This document shows positions 43,612 to 52,055 of a DNA stretch of 64,000 nucleotides, one piece after another. How positions within the stretch are numbered: the first letter of the stretch is position 1; every line of letters begins with the position of its first letter. Source of the stretch: Cesiribacter sp964504565 (lineage in GTDB: Bacteria; Bacteroidota; Bacteroidia; Cytophagales; Cyclobacteriaceae). The notes below the pieces were generated by a model. The model was not told the DNA's origin and made no database searches. It saw only the letters and a list, made by a program, of their open reading frames with translations. The stretch is taken from positions 189,674 to 253,673 of the forward strand of contig CAZDEY010000007.1 of assembly GCA_964504565.1 (NCBI GenBank), written 5' to 3'. The translations under genes were made by a program, and so were the position numbers.

Positions 43612-45134
43612 GCTTGTACTTTGGCGGGTTTAACTTCTTTTGGCGCTTGTATTGCCCACAGACCGTATAGGCTAAATGCTACCACTACCGAGCTGCAAAT
43701 AGCCAAGGCCGCCGCCACGCCGGGGTTACGTACTGCCTCCTGCATATAGGGGGTTAGCCGTCCGTAGTACACGCCAAAGTGTACTGCCACGGCGGTTAGG
43801 GCCCCAGCCACCGGCACCATAAGCGGTACCCGGCGAAAAAATACGCCGAATAAAACAGGAATAAAGGCGGCCGAAAAGTAGGCGTATACCCCATTTTGAG
43901 CAAAAATGCCTACGCTTAAATCAGGGGCTATAAGTTGTTGGTACGAAAAGGCAAACGAAACTACGGCCAGCAAACCAATAACTACACGGTTTACGGCAAC
44001 CTCATTGGGTAGGGTTTGTCCGTTTCGGCCAAACAGACTCCCGAGAATGTCGGCGGTTATAGTGGTAGAAAGCGATTGTATTAAACCTTCCAGCGTAGAG
44101 ATTCCGGCCGAAATTAGGCCCAGAATTACAATTAACCCCAGTAGCCAGCTAAATTCCTGCAGTACGTAGGCCGACATTACGCCGTCAACAGCTATGGCTT
44201 GGCCGTTTATTTGTAATTGGGGGAAGGCCAGCCGAGCATACAGCCCGGCAGCCACCACCAAAAAGAAGAGGATTTCCACAACAATTCCGGTAACCAGGTA
44301 TCGGTTTACATCGGAGTCTTTTTTTAACAGGAGAGATTTGGTAATAATGTGCGGCTGGCATACTACGGCTATACCTACTACCACCTGACAGAAAGCTACC
44401 TCGAACCAATCGCGGAACAGGGGGCTTTGGGGGTTTAGGGGGGTGGCCAGGGCCGGATCTAGGGCCGCCAGCTTACCCATAAAGCCGTTAAAGCCTTCTT
44501 TAAAGTGTTCTAGCCCGGAGCCTAACAGCAGCATGGCCACCACTATCATTAGCAGGGCTTGTACCATATTGGTATATACCATGGAATTAGCCCCGCCAAA
44601 CATCATATAACCGAATATAAAGGCTACAATTACTGCTAAGGTGGGCAGTTCGGGGGTGTTGAGCATGGCAGCCAGTACTTTGGTTAGCCCCACGCAAATA
44701 AGAACTACAAAGGTGATAAGCAGCAAGGAAAGCACAGCAAAACCAAAGGCAAACTGCTTATTATTGTAGCGAGCGCCAATCCACTGCGCTATAGTAAGGG
44801 CTTTAATTACCTGGCCTACTTTTCGGAAACCTTTGGTAAATAACACCAGCGATACCAGCGCCCCCAGGGGTAGCATAAGGGCCATAGCTATTACGCCGCT
44901 AATGCCGTAGTAAGCAACAAAACCGGGGTTAATAATAAAGGTGGCGGCGCTCGTCATGGAGGCGGCCAGTGATAGGCCCACGGCGTAGGGCGAGAAAGTA
45001 AAACTGCCCAGGGCGTAGTCGGCCATGCTTTTGGTGCCCGAGGCTCCCCGCACTACAAAGTAAAGGGTAACCAGCACGTACAGGCTAATAACAATCCAAC
45101 CGGCGGTTATAAGTTGAGGCGAGGCTAAGTTCAT
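43608..45134 (-). CDS. Sodium/solute symporter (SSS/SLC5 family)
   Basis: A 508-residue inner-membrane protein with about 13 helices. The SSS signatures are visible: MADYALGSFTFSPYAVGLSLAASMTSAATFI region (shown: GLSLAASMTSAATFI), GGANSMVYTNMVQALLM, VVVGIAVVCQPHIITKSLL and GLISAGISTLEGLIQSLSTT. The VCQPHII element and general layout resemble monocarboxylate/acetate symporters (ActP, MctP), which suggests a short carboxylate or hydroxyacid substrate. It is the first gene of the leftward series and has a LacI-type palindrome 73 bases upstream. Confidence 0.92.
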   Translation of the reverse strand: MNLASPQLITAGWIVISLYVLVTLYFVVRGASGTKSMADYALGSFTFSPYAVGLSLAASMTSAATFIINPGFVAYYGISGVIAMALMLPLGALVSLVLFTKGFRKVGQVIKALTIAQWIGARYNNKQFAFGFAVLSLLLITFVVLICVGLTKVLAAMLNTPELPTLAVIVAFIFGYMMFGGANSMVYTNMVQALLMIVVAMLLLGSGLEHFKEGFNGFMGKLAALDPALATPLNPQSPLFRDWFEVAFCQVVVGIAVVCQPHIITKSLLLKKDSDVNRYLVTGIVVEILFFLVVAAGLYARLAFPQLQINGQAIAVDGVMSAYVLQEFSWLLGLIVILGLISAGISTLEGLIQSLSTTITADILGSLFGRNGQTLPNEVAVNRVVIGLLAVVSFAFSYQQLIAPDLSVGIFAQNGVYAYFSAAFIPVLFGVFFRRVPLMVPVAGALTAVAVHFGVYYGRLTPYMQEAVRNPGVAAALAICSSVVVAFSLYGLWAIQAPKEVKPAKVQA

Positions 45135-45206
45135 AAAGTAGCAGTACTTGGGTAGTATTTCAAAATAAAATCCTGAAATATCTTCTCTTAACAGTACTAA
45201 ACCTAA

Positions 45207-45218
45207 GCAAACGTTTGC
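45207..45218. promoter_or_regulatory. LacI-type operator palindrome GCAAACGTTTGC
   Basis: Perfect 12-base palindrome with central CG, extended as AAGCAAACGTTTGCGTAA. It matches the general form of LacI/GalR-family operators and sits 73 bases upstream of the symporter start. The same core occurs upstream of the secreted esterase and of proline dehydrogenase. Confidence 0.6.
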
Positions 45219-45368
45219 GTAAGCGGTAATATAACCCGTAAAGGCAATTATTAATTAGGTGAACGGCCCGCCGCTACCGGCGAACGGAAATGTAACGTAA
45301 GCTAAGGTGGCGTTAGGATTAGGCGTAAATTCTTTCCTATCATAATAAGGTTATAGCTGCCGTCCCAG

Positions 45369-45512
45369 GTTGATTGTCTTGGATTACGCGGCCCGGCCTC
45401 AAGTCGCGCGACGGATGATTGCTATGGATTGCGCGGCCAGGAGGCCTTGGAATTATTCGTCACTCGCCTAGAGTCGAGCGACGGAGCACCGGGGCGCGTA
45501 GCCGAGCGACGG
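45369..45512. repeat. GC-rich imperfect tandem repeat
   Basis: Three units end in GTCGCGCGACGG, GTCGAGCGACGG and GCCGAGCGACGG; the first two also share TGATTG, TGGATT and CGCGGCC. They lie between the symporter and the LytTR gene. Confidence 0.65.
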
Positions 45513-45604
45513 TAAGGCTGGTGGAGATGCCGGGCCATGATGGCTAATTCCAGAGGAAGTAATTTAGAATTCCCTCCTTCACTCCTTCATTTCTACCTTG
45601 CCTA

Positions 45605-46342
45605 CTACATTATATCGAAGAAGCGGCTGAGTTCTTCGCGGTGGGTTTTGCCTACGGGTATTTTATGGCCTTGTATAATTAGGGTATTATACTCAATAGC
45701 TTCTACCTTTTGCTGGTTAACCAAGTACGAACGGTGTACCCGTAAAAAGGCCGGCGGGAATTTCTCGGCTATGCTTTTTAGCGAGTAATTTACTATATAC
45801 TTGTTGTCCACCGTATGCACGTTGGCGTAAATGTCGTTGGCTTCCACAAAAAGTATATCTTGTAGCGCTACTTTAACCAAACGATTGCGCGATTTTATAA
45901 ATATAGCATCGTGCAGCTGGTAACTTCGGTTTTTAAGCTCGGTTTCGGCCGGGTTAGGCTCGCGGCCGGGGCGGCTTTTGTATAGAGCCAGTTCAATAGA
46001 AGAGCGCAGGGTATTTTCGTTAAATGGTTTGGCCAGGTAGGCGGCCGGTTCGGTGGGCAGGGCTTCGGCCATGGTTTGCGCATCGGCGTGGGCGCTTAGG
46101 TAAATAAAGGGAAGTTTAAGCTGATCGCTGAGTTTGCGGCCTACCTCAATACCGGTTAGGGCCCCGGCCAGGTCAATATCCAGTATTACCAAATCGGGGG
46201 CTTCGCGCTTTAGCTGAAGCAGGGCCTCTTCGCCGGTTTCGGCGGTGCCGGTTACCTGGTAGCCCAGGGTTTCCAGCAGAAGCGATAAGTTTTTGGCCAC
46301 TACGTAATCATCTTCTACAATAAATATTCGAGCGTGAGCCAT
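45605..46342 (-). CDS. LytTR-family response regulator
   Basis: A 245-residue regulator: receiver domain (residues 1-125) with acidic pocket IFIVEDDY, phospho-acceptor Asp55 (LVILDIDLAG) and Lys in AAYLAKPF, then a LytTR DNA-binding domain (~145-245, DILFVEANDIYANVHTVD, FLRVHRSYLVN). It is divergent from the 7TMR-DISM kinase at 46413 with a 70-base gap, the standard arrangement for a cognate pair. The receiver sits between the symporter series and the esterase, the likely targets. Confidence 0.93.
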   Translation of the reverse strand: MAHARIFIVEDDYVVAKNLSLLLETLGYQVTGTAETGEEALLQLKREAPDLVILDIDLAGALTGIEVGRKLSDQLKLPFIYLSAHADAQTMAEALPTEPAAYLAKPFNENTLRSSIELALYKSRPGREPNPAETELKNRSYQLHDAIFIKSRNRLVKVALQDILFVEANDIYANVHTVDNKYIVNYSLKSIAEKFPPAFLRVHRSYLVNQQKVEAIEYNTLIIQGHKIPVGKTHREELSRFFDIM

Positions 46343-46412
46343 TAATGTTAGGGTTATATTTAATTCTGAATTAAGCCAATATTATAATAATTATTTGTAG
46401 TATAGCCTAGCT

Positions 46413-48539
46413 ATGGTTCATTTAACGGCTAAATTAGTACGCTGGGCGGCACAAAATTCGGTTATTACCATTGCCTTTCTGGGGGTGTGGCTGCTTACTG
46501 TTGGAAGCTTAACCGCCCAAGCTGTACAGTACCAATCGCTGGTGTTTTATGCCGATGCACCGGGCTTAAGTGCCGACTCGCTATTTGCTCTGCCCACCAC
46601 AGCCGGGCAACAATACTACAACCCTGAACGGAAATCGGTTTGGGCCAAATTTAGCCTGTATAACGCAAGTGCGCAGCCCCAAGAGGTAATGCTGTTGCCC
46701 GGCGAGTTGCCTAAAATTACGCTGTACCAAAATAACCAAGCCCCGCAGCGTACGGGTACGTATTTGCCAATTGCTCAGCGAAGCTTTCCGCACCACAAAG
46801 TGCTATTTAGCGTTCGGCTCGAGCCGCAGCAGCGTACTACCCTCTTGGTTCATTTACAAACCTTGGGCCGGCAAGACTTACCGCTTAGCTGGCAACCGGT
46901 ACTTAAAACTCCTGCCCAGCAGCAGCACGATGACGACTGGCGCCTACTAATACAGGGGCTGTTTTTCGGCGTAATTTTGGTAATGGCCTTTTATAACCTT
47001 ACTCTGTACGTAGCCGTGCGCGACGTAAGCTACCTGTACTACGTACTGTGCATACTGGGCGTAGGGCTGTACTTTTTCTTCTACTACGGGTTTAGCCTGC
47101 AAACCATCTGGCGTAACCAACCGGTCTGGAATGTGTACAGCTTTTCGGTAATAGTGCCTCTTACCGGCTTGGCGCGTATTGTTTTTACGCAGGCCTACTT
47201 GCATACCAAGCAGCAACTACCCTGGCTGCACCGCTTTTTAAACGGTTTGGCCGTGCTGTGCGTAGTGCCTATGCTTATGGGCCTGCTAGCCTACGGTTGG
47301 GGCTTGCCCTGGTACGAGGCTACTATTGATGCCACCGGAATTATGGGCACGCTTATTCTAATGAGTATGCTGCTGGCCGGCACCCTTACGTATTTGCGCG
47401 GCTACACGCCGGCTTTGTTTTTTCTTCTGGCTAACATACTGTTTGTGGTTGGCGCTAATATGTTTATTGTGAAGGAAATGCACCTAGTAGCCGATAGCCT
47501 GTTTACCCGCTACGCTGTGCAGTTAGGTGTAAGTGCCCAGGTGGTACTATTTTCTTTAGGTTTAGCCTACCGGCTGAAGAAGGCCCGCCAGGAGGCCGCC
47601 GCCCAAAGCCTGGCGCGCGAGCGGCTGGAACGCGAGAAGGAACGCGAGCGCAAGCAGTTGGTTGAAGAGCAAAAGCTTCAGTTAGAAAATAAAGTAAACG
47701 AACGCACCGCCGCCCTGCAGGAGAGAACCGCCGAATTGCAGGTAACCATTAGCAAGTTGCAGGAATCAGAAGAAGGGCTGCGGCAGCTAAATCAGATTAA
47801 GGATAAGCTGTACTCCATTATATCGCACGATTTGCGCGGACCGGTAGCTACGCTCGATTCCTTTATTAATATAATTACTAAGCACGCCGCCCAAATTTCC
47901 GAAGAGGAGTGGGAGAAGCTTTCCGGCAAAACCCGCGAATCGGTCCATAACCTATCGTTCCTGCTGGATAATTTACTGAACTGGTCGCGGGCGCAAATGG
48001 GTAACCTGCCCTTTAGGCCGGAAGCAGTAGGGCTGGCCGAGTTGGCCCAGAAAAATATTGAGCTTTACAGCCTGGCCGCCGAACGTAAGCAGCTTAATAT
48101 ACTGTGCGCCATTAGCCCAAAGGTAGCTGTGGAGGCTGACCGTAGTATGCTGGATTTTATAATCCGAAATTTGCTAAGTAACGCTATAAAGTATACCCCC
48201 GCCTACGGCAGCATTAAACTGTTGGCCCGTACGCAAAACGGCCAGGTGCGGTTTATGCTCACCGATACCGGTCTCGGCCTAAGTCCCGATCAGATACGGC
48301 AATTACAGCAACCCGGCAGCCATACCAGCCGCCCCGGCACCGCCCGCGAAAAGGGTACCGGCTTAGGGCTTATGCTTTGCCAGGAGTTTTTGGCCAAGCA
48401 CCAAACCCTGTTACAAATAAGCAGCCAGGTAGGGCAGGGCAGTAGCTTTGGCTTTGTATTGCCTAAATCCGAAACTCCGGCCTACGCTCCATCTGCCCTG
48501 GAAGCTGAAACCAGTTGGCAAGATGAAGGACCGTTTTAG
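46413..48539 (+). CDS. 7TMR-DISM sensor histidine kinase
   Basis: A 708-residue kinase: signal anchor, 7TMR-DISM extracellular domain (~50-170, VWAKFSLYNASAQPQEVMLL), seven membrane helices (~185-395), a coiled coil, HisKA with IISHDLRGPVATL (His ~473), then HATPase with N-box FIIRNLLSNAIKYTP, DTGLGLSPDQIRQL and KGTGLGLMLCQEFL. Its receiver and output domains are absent, so the LytTR protein encoded divergently is the probable partner. The kinase presumably senses a small molecule via the DISM domain, but the ligand is unknown. Confidence 0.94.
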   Translation: MVHLTAKLVRWAAQNSVITIAFLGVWLLTVGSLTAQAVQYQSLVFYADAPGLSADSLFALPTTAGQQYYNPERKSVWAKFSLYNASAQPQEVMLLPGELPKITLYQNNQAPQRTGTYLPIAQRSFPHHKVLFSVRLEPQQRTTLLVHLQTLGRQDLPLSWQPVLKTPAQQQHDDDWRLLIQGLFFGVILVMAFYNLTLYVAVRDVSYLYYVLCILGVGLYFFFYYGFSLQTIWRNQPVWNVYSFSVIVPLTGLARIVFTQAYLHTKQQLPWLHRFLNGLAVLCVVPMLMGLLAYGWGLPWYEATIDATGIMGTLILMSMLLAGTLTYLRGYTPALFFLLANILFVVGANMFIVKEMHLVADSLFTRYAVQLGVSAQVVLFSLGLAYRLKKARQEAAAQSLARERLEREKERERKQLVEEQKLQLENKVNERTAALQERTAELQVTISKLQESEEGLRQLNQIKDKLYSIISHDLRGPVATLDSFINIITKHAAQISEEEWEKLSGKTRESVHNLSFLLDNLLNWSRAQMGNLPFRPEAVGLAELAQKNIELYSLAAERKQLNILCAISPKVAVEADRSMLDFIIRNLLSNAIKYTPAYGSIKLLARTQNGQVRFMLTDTGLGLSPDQIRQLQQPGSHTSRPGTAREKGTGLGLMLCQEFLAKHQTLLQISSQVGQGSSFGFVLPKSETPAYAPSALEAETSWQDEGPF

Positions 48540-48925
48540 TGTGATAGACGGTAGAGGTTAGAAGTTAGATAGGAGACTTGAGATTTAAGACGTAAGACAA
48601 TTTAAGTACTAACTATCCAATACTTATTTCCACCTGCCTATACCAACTGCAATCAAGTATCTAATTTTCTACCTATTGGATTGCTGGGCTGAATATTTCC
48701 TTAACCTCTTGAAAAGTAGCCGTTCACGTTACAATTCTGGTTGTTAACAAGCTAATTTTTCATTTTTTATATTGGTTGCTTATCTTTTTTCTACTCTTTA
48801 GCAAGTTGCCTTCTGCGGTAACCTAGCGTTTGCAAACGTTTGAGAGCTTATCTTCTTAACTGACCCGGTTACCCGGTGCGGTACCTACGCAACGTATACT
48901 TCCATCTTTATAATACCAACACTTT
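48540..48925. other. Intergenic region upstream of the secreted esterase
   Basis: 386 bases without a gene. 48541-48602 is a degenerate period-7 stretch (GATAGAC, GGTAGAG, GTTAGAA, GTTAGAT, GTAAGAC). An operator-like double palindrome lies at 48827-48842; otherwise AT-rich. Confidence 0.6.
48827..48842. promoter_or_regulatory. LacI-type operator, overlapping palindromes
   Basis: CGTTTGCAAACGTTTG contains two overlapping palindromes (CGTTTGCAAACG and CAAACGTTTG). The second shares GCAAACGTTTG with the symporter site. It lies 84 bases upstream of the esterase start. Confidence 0.55.
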
Positions 48926-50893
48926 ATGAAATACGCATACTCCCTACTTATTACCCTATTTATTGTAAGTTCGGCCCTGGGGCAGGCGCTGCAAAGGGTT
49001 AGTAATTTTGGTAGCAACCCCGGCAACCTGGAAATGTACCTGTACGCTCCGCCTGGTACGCCGGCTAATGCCCCGGTGGTGGTGGCCATGCACGGCTGCA
49101 CGCAAACGGCCCAAAGCTACGCCGACGAAAGTGGCTGGAGTACGCTGGCCAACCGTTTCAAGTTTTATGTGGTGTACCCGCAGCAAATTTCCGGAAACAA
49201 CTCATCCCGGTGTTTTAACTGGTTCGAGAACGGCGATATCAGTCGGGGTCAGGGTGAGGCCCGCTCCATTAAAAGTATGGTTGACTACATGAAAGCAAAC
49301 TTCAGCGTTAATGCGGCTCAAGTGTCGGCAACTGGCTTCTCGGCCGGAGGCGGAATGACCACCGTAATGCTGGCTACTTACCCCGATGAGTTTACGGCGG
49401 GGGCGGTAATGGCCGGGTTACCCTACAGAGCGGCCACCTCACTTACCGAAGCATTTACGGCCATGAGCCCCGGTATAAACAGAACTCCCAGCCAATGGGG
49501 CAATTTAGTACGGGGGGCTTTCAGTAGCTATACCGGCCCTTACCCCCGCCTTAGCGTGTTCCACGGTACCAGCGATTTTATAGTGAGCAACGCCAACCTA
49601 ACCGAAATAGCCGAACAGTGGACAAACGTACTGGGTACAGATGCTACCGCCGATTTAGTGCAGAATAACTACCAAAGTAACAACCGCATTACCCGCCGGG
49701 CCTATACCAAAAACGGCACCGAAGTAGTAGTAACCTACGATATTGCCAGTATGGGCCACACCGTAGCTATTGACCCGGGCACCGGTACCCGGCAAGGCGG
49801 TACTATTGGAGGCTACAGCACCGATGTCGATTTCTTTTCTTCGTACTACGCCGCCGAATTTTTTGGCATTACCGGTACCAGTACGCCCCCGCCACCACCG
49901 CCACCACCATCTAGTGGTTTAGCCGCTCCTTCTAACCTTACCGCCTCGGCTACTTCCAGTACTACGGTTAGCCTTAGCTGGACAGACAATACCACAACCG
50001 AAGAAGGCTTCCGGCTGGAACGGGCTACTAGCGGTAGCAATAACTTTACTCAAATAGCCAGTTTGGCTGCTAATACCACTAGTTTTACCAATAGCGGCCT
50101 TAGCGCGGAAACCAGTTACACTTACCGTATACGGGCATTTAGCGGCAGCACCAATTCGGCGTATTCTAACCAGGCTAGCGTAACTACACCAACTGCCGGT
50201 GGGGGCAGTGGGCCGGAATTTACTATTCAGCAGCTTAGCCGGCAGGGCTATATTTCTACCCTAAATTTGTATAATTCAGCCCAATCGTTTACGCTGAACC
50301 AGGCTGCTGTACTAAATAAGGTAGAAGTTGATTTGCGTAATGCAATTACGGGTTCCACACTTAGAATTTATACCGGCAATTCTACCTCAGGTACCCCAAT
50401 GTATACCCAAGCGGGGGTAAGCGCAGGCTCGGGCTGGCAAAGTATTAGTTTAAGCAATACGTTGAACCTTGCTCCCGGTCAGTATACATTTCAGCTTACT
50501 AACTCGGCTTTTGGCTACGCACTGGGTAACCCCTACAACGGGGGGGTATTGTGGTTGAATGCCCTACAGTACACCTTCTACGATGCAACCTTTAGGTTGA
50601 CGCTGCAAAGCACGAGTGGCGCTCGTTTAGCCATTGGCCAGGCTCCGGAAGTTACCCCTCAGGCTAGTGATTTGGCCGTGTACCCTAACCCCTCGGCGGG
50701 GCAGTTTAGCCTGCAACTACCGCCGGAAACTCAACAGGTACTGCTGTATAATACCGCCGGTAAGGTAGTGTACCAGCTAAATAACCCGGCCACGTACGAA
50801 GCTGTACGCCTGCCCTCTTACTCGCCCGGCATATACCTGCTACGGGCCGAAGGCGCTACGTTTAACCGTACGCTTAAAGTGGTGCTAAGGTAG
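48926..50893 (+). CDS. Secreted PHB-depolymerase-type esterase with FN3 and T9SS sorting domains
   Basis: A 655-residue secreted enzyme. Residues 1-20 are a signal peptide (ending ALGQA). The esterase_PHB domain (~28-315) has oxyanion AMHGCTQTAQSY, nucleophile Ser139 (ATGFSAGGGM), Asp216 (FHGTSDFIV) and His277 (SMGHTVAID). A polyproline linker (~320-327) leads to an FN3 domain (~331-425), a beta-sandwich of unknown type (~440-570), and a C-terminal type A T9SS sorting domain (~575-655: VYPNPSAGQFSL, GIYLLRAEG, ending KVVLR). Such esterases act on polyhydroxyalkanoate, feruloyl or acetyl-xylan esters; the substrate is not determinable here. It is expected on the cell surface or outside. Confidence 0.93.
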   Translation: MKYAYSLLITLFIVSSALGQALQRVSNFGSNPGNLEMYLYAPPGTPANAPVVVAMHGCTQTAQSYADESGWSTLANRFKFYVVYPQQISGNNSSRCFNWFENGDISRGQGEARSIKSMVDYMKANFSVNAAQVSATGFSAGGGMTTVMLATYPDEFTAGAVMAGLPYRAATSLTEAFTAMSPGINRTPSQWGNLVRGAFSSYTGPYPRLSVFHGTSDFIVSNANLTEIAEQWTNVLGTDATADLVQNNYQSNNRITRRAYTKNGTEVVVTYDIASMGHTVAIDPGTGTRQGGTIGGYSTDVDFFSSYYAAEFFGITGTSTPPPPPPPPSSGLAAPSNLTASATSSTTVSLSWTDNTTTEEGFRLERATSGSNNFTQIASLAANTTSFTNSGLSAETSYTYRIRAFSGSTNSAYSNQASVTTPTAGGGSGPEFTIQQLSRQGYISTLNLYNSAQSFTLNQAAVLNKVEVDLRNAITGSTLRIYTGNSTSGTPMYTQAGVSAGSGWQSISLSNTLNLAPGQYTFQLTNSAFGYALGNPYNGGVLWLNALQYTFYDATFRLTLQSTSGARLAIGQAPEVTPQASDLAVYPNPSAGQFSLQLPPETQQVLLYNTAGKVVYQLNNPATYEAVRLPSYSPGIYLLRAEGATFNRTLKVVLR

Positions 50894-50953
50894 AATTTCT
50901 GGCACCAAGGCTACGCTTTTTAGTAAGCAAACTATATACTGGTGAGGTAGTAT

Positions 50954-51143
50954 CTTGAAACAAGCTCAGGATAATTATAGTGAAGTGGTGAGGTGTTGAT
51001 TAGGTTCTTAATAAAGGAGTGAATTGAAATACGCAATCTACTTTTGTAGTTGAGCCAATGCTGAAAATGTTAATTCTACTATACGCTGCCAAATTGATGT
51101 TGTATAGATAGATGAGTATCTAAAATTCACCACCTCACCACTT
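50954..51143. repeat. Hairpin repeat and inverted octamer-type repeat
   Basis: 50954-50973 has a copy of the CTTGAAACAAGCTCAGG hairpin repeat. AAGTGGTGAGGTG (50983-50995) and its exact complement at 51131-51143 bracket the gap before the next gene, whose stop codon is inside the right arm. Confidence 0.65.
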
Positions 51144-51993
51144 AAAAAATCGGGTCGCCGCCGTCGCTGATTTCTTTTAGCAGTACGCGTACTTCCTCGG
51201 TTTTTTCGTGGTCGCCCACTTTTTCGTAGGCCGCAATTAGGTTGCGCATTACCCGCTTCACTATGGTTAGGTTGTCGCAGGGCTCAAAAAATTCGTTTTT
51301 AGGCACCAAATGCAGGTGACTGATGTAGTTTTCAATATCGGTTTTGGAGAAAATTAAGCCGCGGTTAAAGGCGTTAATATAAAACTGGGCCTGCTCGGTT
51401 TTATAAGTGCAGATGAATAGGTTGGGTAGGTTTACACCGTATACCGGCAGGTTCAGGCGCTGGCCTACCAGAATATACAGCACGCATAGCCCAATAGGAT
51501 TGCCCTTCTTGGTTTCCAGCAAACTGTTGATGAACGAATTGTTGGGGCTGTGAAAGTTGCGCGTATTGGCCGAAAATCGCAGCTTATTAAATATTACGCT
51601 ATTCAGCAGTTTAATCTGGTCGAAGGGGTGGAGGTCGGGTTTAAATTCCAGCCATACATCGTAGTAAATTTGCTCAATATCCTGCCGAAGCTTTTGCAGA
51701 TCCAGATCGGGAAACTGGTAAGTTGCTACCAACCACATGCCCTCCAGCAAATCGTCGGCCCCTTTTTCCTTATACTCGTGCAGGCGGCTGCGCAGTTGCT
51801 CGTACTGCAAGGTATGTATCATATCCTCCAGGCGACGCTGCACCAGGGGGTTAAAACTCTGCTCCCAAAATTCCTCCAGGTGCGGTATAATATCGCCACC
51901 CAGCGACATTATCCGGCTTTCTACGTGCTGAAGCACCTCCCGATCGTCATCGTCGAGTAAAGATACTAGGGCTTTCAGTTCACTGTCTTTCAT
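51142..51993 (-). CDS. SirB1-like transglutaminase-fold protein
   Basis: A 283-residue cytosolic protein. The core motif KKGNPIGLCVLYILVGQRLNLPVYGVNLP matches the SirB1/Transglut_core2 family (shown here only in part: GNPIGLCVLYILVGQ), with N-terminal all-helical repeats and C-terminal tetratricopeptide-like helices. The Cys in IGLC is the nucleophile position; the usual His in the HF motif reads PNLFI, so catalytic activity is doubtful. Function in this phylum is unknown. Confidence 0.8.
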   Translation of the reverse strand: MKDSELKALVSLLDDDDREVLQHVESRIMSLGGDIIPHLEEFWEQSFNPLVQRRLEDMIHTLQYEQLRSRLHEYKEKGADDLLEGMWLVATYQFPDLDLQKLRQDIEQIYYDVWLEFKPDLHPFDQIKLLNSVIFNKLRFSANTRNFHSPNNSFINSLLETKKGNPIGLCVLYILVGQRLNLPVYGVNLPNLFICTYKTEQAQFYINAFNRGLIFSKTDIENYISHLHLVPKNEFFEPCDNLTIVKRVMRNLIAAYEKVGDHEKTEEVRVLLKEISDGGDPIF

Positions 51994-52055
51994 GCGTCCT
52001 CTTCTAACCGAATAATGCTGCTAATATAAAAATGTAGGAACGGCTTTAGGCCGCT

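Larger units (their letters stand above)
45135..45604. other. Intergenic region between symporter and LytTR regulator
   Basis: 470 bases without a gene. It holds the palindrome at 45207-45218 and a GC-rich tandem repeat at 45369-45512. The remainder is unremarkable. Confidence 0.6.
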
